Shown here piece after piece: positions 60,014 to 64,000 of a stretch of DNA of 64,000 bases. A model generated the notes under the pieces. It made no database searches. It was not told the DNA's origin and worked only from the letters and a program-made list of their open reading frames with translations. Within the stretch, counting starts at the first letter, position 1, and each line of letters opens with the position of its first letter. A program made the translations under genes and the position numbers. Source of the stretch: Corallium rubrum (lineage: Eukaryota > Cnidaria > Anthozoa > Scleralcyonacea > Coralliidae); assembly GCA_964035015.1 (NCBI GenBank), contig OZ036017.1, forward strand, positions 5,505,496 to 5,569,495, in the 5' to 3' direction.

Positions 60014-62210
60014 CTAAGTACATCCTACCAAAAGCAAGCTCAGCAGCATATGTACAGTCTCCTGTGCTGCCATGTCACGATCTCCAACAACTTGGATCAT
60101 TGCCTTTTTGATCGCTGATGATACCTGATCGTCATTGTGTAATCTAGACACACGTGATTGCAAAATTTCTGATACTTGCTTTGACCGTGGCTCTTCTTTT
60201 GCAGCATACTTGGCCATATATCTAGCACAAGCATTCTGATCAACAATTACCTGCAAATCAACATTAGCTCTCCAATTCTCAAGCATGACCTTATTATGTG
60301 AATTTAATCTAGGGTCATTTCTTTTTGTCACCAACTCTGTACTCACCTTGTCATGTGACAACTTCTCATAACACAGTTTTGTTTCCTCCTCCAATGCCTT
60401 TGGGAAACCAAATCTTCATTCTGCAGGAACATCATAACCTTTCTGCTTCAAGCAGTAGGCTGGGCTGCATCTCGTATGCCTCTCCACAGTATTCACCAAT
60501 CTGTGGTAGTCATCATCTCTGTTGTGAACTGCACTCGGTTCGACAGCTGATGGATGTGGCTCAGGAATTTGCTATTGTTCTCCTGGTAATTCCTCATTGG
60601 CCGTTGTCACCAACCAGCCAACATATCTTCAAGATAATAACAATTGAAGTAAAAAAAATTAAATACTATAATTTTAAAAAAATAAGAAAATGTCTGTTGC
60701 CAATCTGTTAGCTCTAATCATAAACAGATACTGTACCAATTTTACACTGTTTTGTAAAAATTTAATTAAGCCTTCTGACCCTTAACCCTTTATAGGCCAA
60801 GACCTTCCCATATGCTGAATAAAATCGTCTGGCGTTAGCCAGAATAAAATTCTTAAAGTGGCCAATGTACTATACAGGGTTAATTGGTCTAAATTGTCCA
60901 AATTAAGCCAATTTAAACAATACTATAGAAAATATTAAATATATGTTACTCACCTCACTAACTGCCTCTCGGCTTCTTTTCCACGGTCAATATCTTCTTG
61001 GCAAAAGAAATAAAAATCTTCCATTGACATTGTGGTATCAGCTTGGCTGAAACCCCACCCCTGGGCAGCTTGAGCTCGTAACAATGGAATATCAGGGGCA
61101 TTGTTTAACCTGGCACACCCATGGGCATGAATACTTCACCTGGTCTGATATTCGTAGCGGAACCAATGACAGTCTGCATCTAAAATACAATTCAACCAAT
61201 GGCTGATGAAGTCATCCAGGCGCTGCTTAAAATACCACTTGGTCAAATGGGGCTTGTCAATCACAGCTTGTGCTCGTTATGACCTTGTTGCATCTTCCCC
61301 TGTCTGCAGAAGTCTTTGCAGATCTGGCCAGTAACTATCAGCAGCACCAAATGTAAAAACGAAAGTTGGGCAACCTTTCTGTTCTATTAGTGCTAACAAT
61401 TCTTGCAATCGGTGATACCAGTACTGGTTTGTACCTTGCACCTTAGACATATAACGCTGCAATCGATTCACCATTTGCTAACCACTCATCAAATTAGCCA
61501 TCTCTTTTAGCTCTTCCATGGTCAAGTTGGCATCAGCTGGATGTTGACGCAAGTAAATATTTGCTTGCGACAATAGTTGATGCCTTTTCTTCATATCTAG
61601 TGCCCAGTATGGAAAACGTGGGTGAGAAGCGAACCTCCAGCTGTACTCACCATTTGGCAACACTTCGGCAAGCTTTTCCAAGTGCTTAAATGCCTCAGTC
61701 AAAGTGACACCATGTTGCCTGGCCCGTGTGGTTGGATCACCTTTCCCAAATGGCAACAATGTGGGAAATGCCATTGTCGCTAGACCATCTGTCTTAAACT
61801 AATTCCCTACATTACCTTCTGTAAATGGCCAGTCTAATGCATCCTTCTCATTCACTGTCTCTCGAATTGCATCAGCTTCCTTCCTATGCCTTTGTCGGTG
61901 AGGAATGAATGAGCTTCTCCCACAACCTACAAGAGATTCTTCAACACTGTTATGAGTATATCTACTGGCTACTGTGGTGGGCCTTAATTTTCATGTTCAG
62001 GAGCTGTTACCTGTAGTTTTGAATATCTGGTTCAACGACACACCTGAGGTCATCTAGGACACCATTTTCAGGCAAGCTGTGTATTGGCTCTCGATCAATC
62101 TCTGCATCTTTGAAGTAAGGATTGTTGGTCTTTAACAATAACACTGCCTCAAGAAGTCTGTGTCGCGAACTAGACTGGTTCCCGTAAGCCCATATCGTGA
62201 AGGTACGGGC
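60014..62210 (-). pseudogene. Helitron Rep (HUH endonuclease) region
   Basis: Top to bottom on the minus strand: LLKTNNPYFKDAEI (about 62110-62150), FPTLLPFGKGDPTTRARQHG and RFASHPRFPYWALDMKKRHQ (61774-61478), FVFTFGAADSYWPDLQRLL (61400-61310), HUH motif SIHAHGCARL (about 61100-61130), Cys/His segment RHTRCSPAYCLKQKG (about 60440-60490), and the two-tyrosine motif ARYMAKYAAKEE (about 60190-60225). These are the Helitron strand-nicking parts. It is dead: stops at about 61475-61477 and 61262-61264, and a TGA directly before SIHAHG where Gly is expected. Confidence 0.85.
60650..60960. repeat. AT-rich gap with TCTGGCGTTAGCCAGA motif
   Basis: Non-coding stretch inside the Helitron region. At about 60826-60850 it contains AAAATCGTCTGGCGTTAGCC, a copy of the short palindromic repeat also seen at 2670-2695. 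Confidence 0.5.
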
Positions 62211-62830
62211 ATCTTATTCAAACAGCTGGCAACATAGCTATTTTTGTTAATTCGAGTATGCTGATTTCGAAAACCAATGTTGCCAAGTTCAATTCTTATG
62301 TTAAGGGGGTGTAATTTTCATTTTAAAATATGACGTCATAAACCCACATGAAATCGAGGTTATTTGCTATAGCCTATCAAGCAAAAGTTGCTAAATCCGG
62401 CCTGAATACGATGTTTTCTTTGCAATATTCAAATATTTCGATGAACTATATTAATTACAATTTGTATGTAATAATATTTGTGTCACGTGACCCATCACGT
62501 GACTAGTAATCATAATAATAAAATATGACGTCACAATCCTTCATGAAATCGTTATTTCCTTGCCTGTTTTTGTTTTAACCACTGTTAACTCATTATAAAC
62601 CAAACGTTATGAGTACCTTAGAAACATTCCAGACATTCATGTGTGCAATATCAAATCACGTGACACATTGCGTGACGTAAACGTGACCAACATCGGGTAG
62701 AGAGAGCGGAGAAAAGGCTAGCTTCAACGTCAGAGGCACATCATATGCATGCCCTATAGTAGCGTATTAAGGCACAAATCGTTCCCCGATTTGCCGCAGC
62801 TACAAAGTCCGGAATACACTATCTTTGCCT
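62211..62830. other. Non-coding stretch with repeated CACGTGAC motifs
   Basis: No gene. GTCACGTGAC-type motifs recur (about 62482-62504, 62655-62680) and TATGACGTCA occurs twice (62329-62339, 62523-62533), a density suggestive of regulatory DNA or a decayed repeat. Lies between the Helitron and the FEN-like gene. Confidence 0.4.
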
Positions 62831-62849
62831 TCCTTCATTTGCGCCGCAG

Positions 62850-64000
62850 AGTTGCACAACCAGTCGTGCACTGACATGAAATCATCTCTACACACGCTTT
62901 TGGAATTGGGTAAGTGTCATCAGGACTGGCACCAGCTTGTCATCTTTTAGTTTCCAACCAGATTCCTCAGGCTTGGGCAGAATCTGCCTCGGACAATGCG
63001 CCTGTCGCCATACCATGGCCTGATAATGGGCTCTCATTATGTGGTACTTCAAGGCATCGCTTGTTGGTGGGAGTTTATCTGGAGTACCAGCCTTAGAAAA
63101 GAACAGAAATCAGGCCATGTCCACGGATGATACATTTGTCTTGTACATTCTGCAAACAAACCTTTCTGCTCTTTCAAGCGTGTCTGTTGTCAGGGTTCCT
63201 TCTCCGATGGAAAGGAGCAGATTAAAGTTGTCTTTCAACACCGTCCATGCGGTCTTCTTGGAGTGACCAAACAGGTACGAGGTGGTGTCGCAGCCGGTGA
63301 TTGCGTGGAACTGTAGGATGGCCTTCTCTGATCCTGCTGGAAGCTTGAGATAAACATCATCCAAGGGGATGAATTTAGGTTTCTTAGCGGTTCCTGCTGC
63401 AACCCAGACTTTAGAAGTTATCCGGTGTCGATGGGCCAGCAGCAGCAGTAGCACATCTGTGTCACGGACTGAAACAACAACATTCTGTGCATACCCGTTG
63501 TTGTGTATAACATGTATGACAATGTGGGTATCCGCCTCCTCGTGACGCAATGCAGCCCATCGACGTTTACAGTTGAGTCAGAGCACTATACCTCCCCTTC
63601 ATCCTTGAATCCATAAGACACAACAATAACCTTGTGCTCAGGTGCCCTCGCGATCAGCTCCTCCGACAGAAACCGAGCTAAGTCAACCTTGTTGTCGCCA
63701 AGTGTCGAAAATGCTTGCCCGTTTGATGGTAAAGGGACAAATCCACCCTAAATAACTCTCCGAATGGCGCGCACATTCCGCGACCGACGAATCCTTGTGG
63801 AGGCTTTGATCGACTTTTCTCGGTATCTATCAAACATGACGTCGACTCTTTTGACAATTCACCAAACGTGTTCGCTCTTTCTGGTTTGCCTATTGCTGCA
63901 ACCAATGCAAACCCGTCGATTACTAATGTCGAGTCTCCCACGAGGGTTAAAGCAGCGGGACAAGTAACCTCTTTTGTCAGAACCCCTGCAAGCACAAACT
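62850..64000 (-). pseudogene. FEN/XPG-like family protein, decayed, 5' end beyond window
   Basis: Minus-strand pieces in order: STLVIDGFALVAAIG and TFGELSK (63960-63850), VDVMFDRYREKSIKAS in a shifted frame, VDLARFLSEELIARAPEHKV, then frame 63550-63110 with RHEEADTHIVIHV, VRDTDVLLLLLAHRH, and FHAITGCDTTSYLFG, and finally LPPTSDALKYHIMRAHYQAM. The spacing of acidic motifs (IDG, FDRY, EEADT, DTDV, GCDT) mirrors FEN1/XPG nucleases (VDAS, FDG, EADA, DSDL, GCDY), so a divergent member of that fold is likely. At least two frameshifts and stops (near 63750 and 63585) break it. A multicopy invertebrate family, probably mobile. Confidence 0.65.

Overview
This is repeat-rich, AT-rich, intron-containing animal DNA. 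The mix of Penelope-like, BEL/Pao, R4/Dong-like, Helitron and many foldback (MITE-like) elements, plus intron-bearing transposon-type genes, suggests a marine invertebrate, most probably a cnidarian. That placement is inferred from family resemblance only. I see no clear host housekeeping gene. Nearly every coding signal belongs to, or lies inside, a mobile element.

Layout. 1-2190 is a huge pentanucleotide array. 2.2-7.1 kb holds MITE-like hairpins, (TA)n tracts and a 23-bp tandem array. 7.2-10.9 kb (minus) is a decayed multi-exon gene of a conserved invertebrate family. 12.8-16.8 kb holds dispersed repeats, a long (TATATG)n tract, a complete hammerhead ribozyme motif, a Penelope 3' fragment and tRNA-derived SINEs. 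18.0-20.8 kb is a head-to-head pair of Penelope-like copies.

21.09-34.85 kb is the most interesting unit. It is bounded by about 235 bp of inverted repeat (roughly 90% identical) with TTAA at both outer edges. Inside are two convergent genes whose splice phases close perfectly: a nine-exon EXO1/XPG-type nuclease that runs into a HIRAN domain (546 aa predicted), and a four-exon SANT/Myb-like protein (513 aa predicted). The distal half carries foldback elements and exons of another conserved protein. The layout resembles a large multi-gene DNA transposon. Academ elements are known to carry XPG nucleases, but I cannot prove the superfamily.

35.3-43.7 kb holds foldback elements, a second Penelope-like element with a hammerhead-like core, and several mini- and microsatellites. 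43.9-47.3 kb is a 5'-truncated LINE with a restriction-like endonuclease, framed by (AAT)n on both sides. 47.5-50.6 kb is a broken BEL/Pao element. 52.7-54.9 kb holds repeats and SINEs. 55.3-62.2 kb (minus) is a dead Helitron whose helicase is split by three nested insertions, one with a clear 8-9 bp target duplication. 62.8-64.0 kb (minus) is a decayed gene with a FEN/XPG-like acidic motif pattern, running off the window end.
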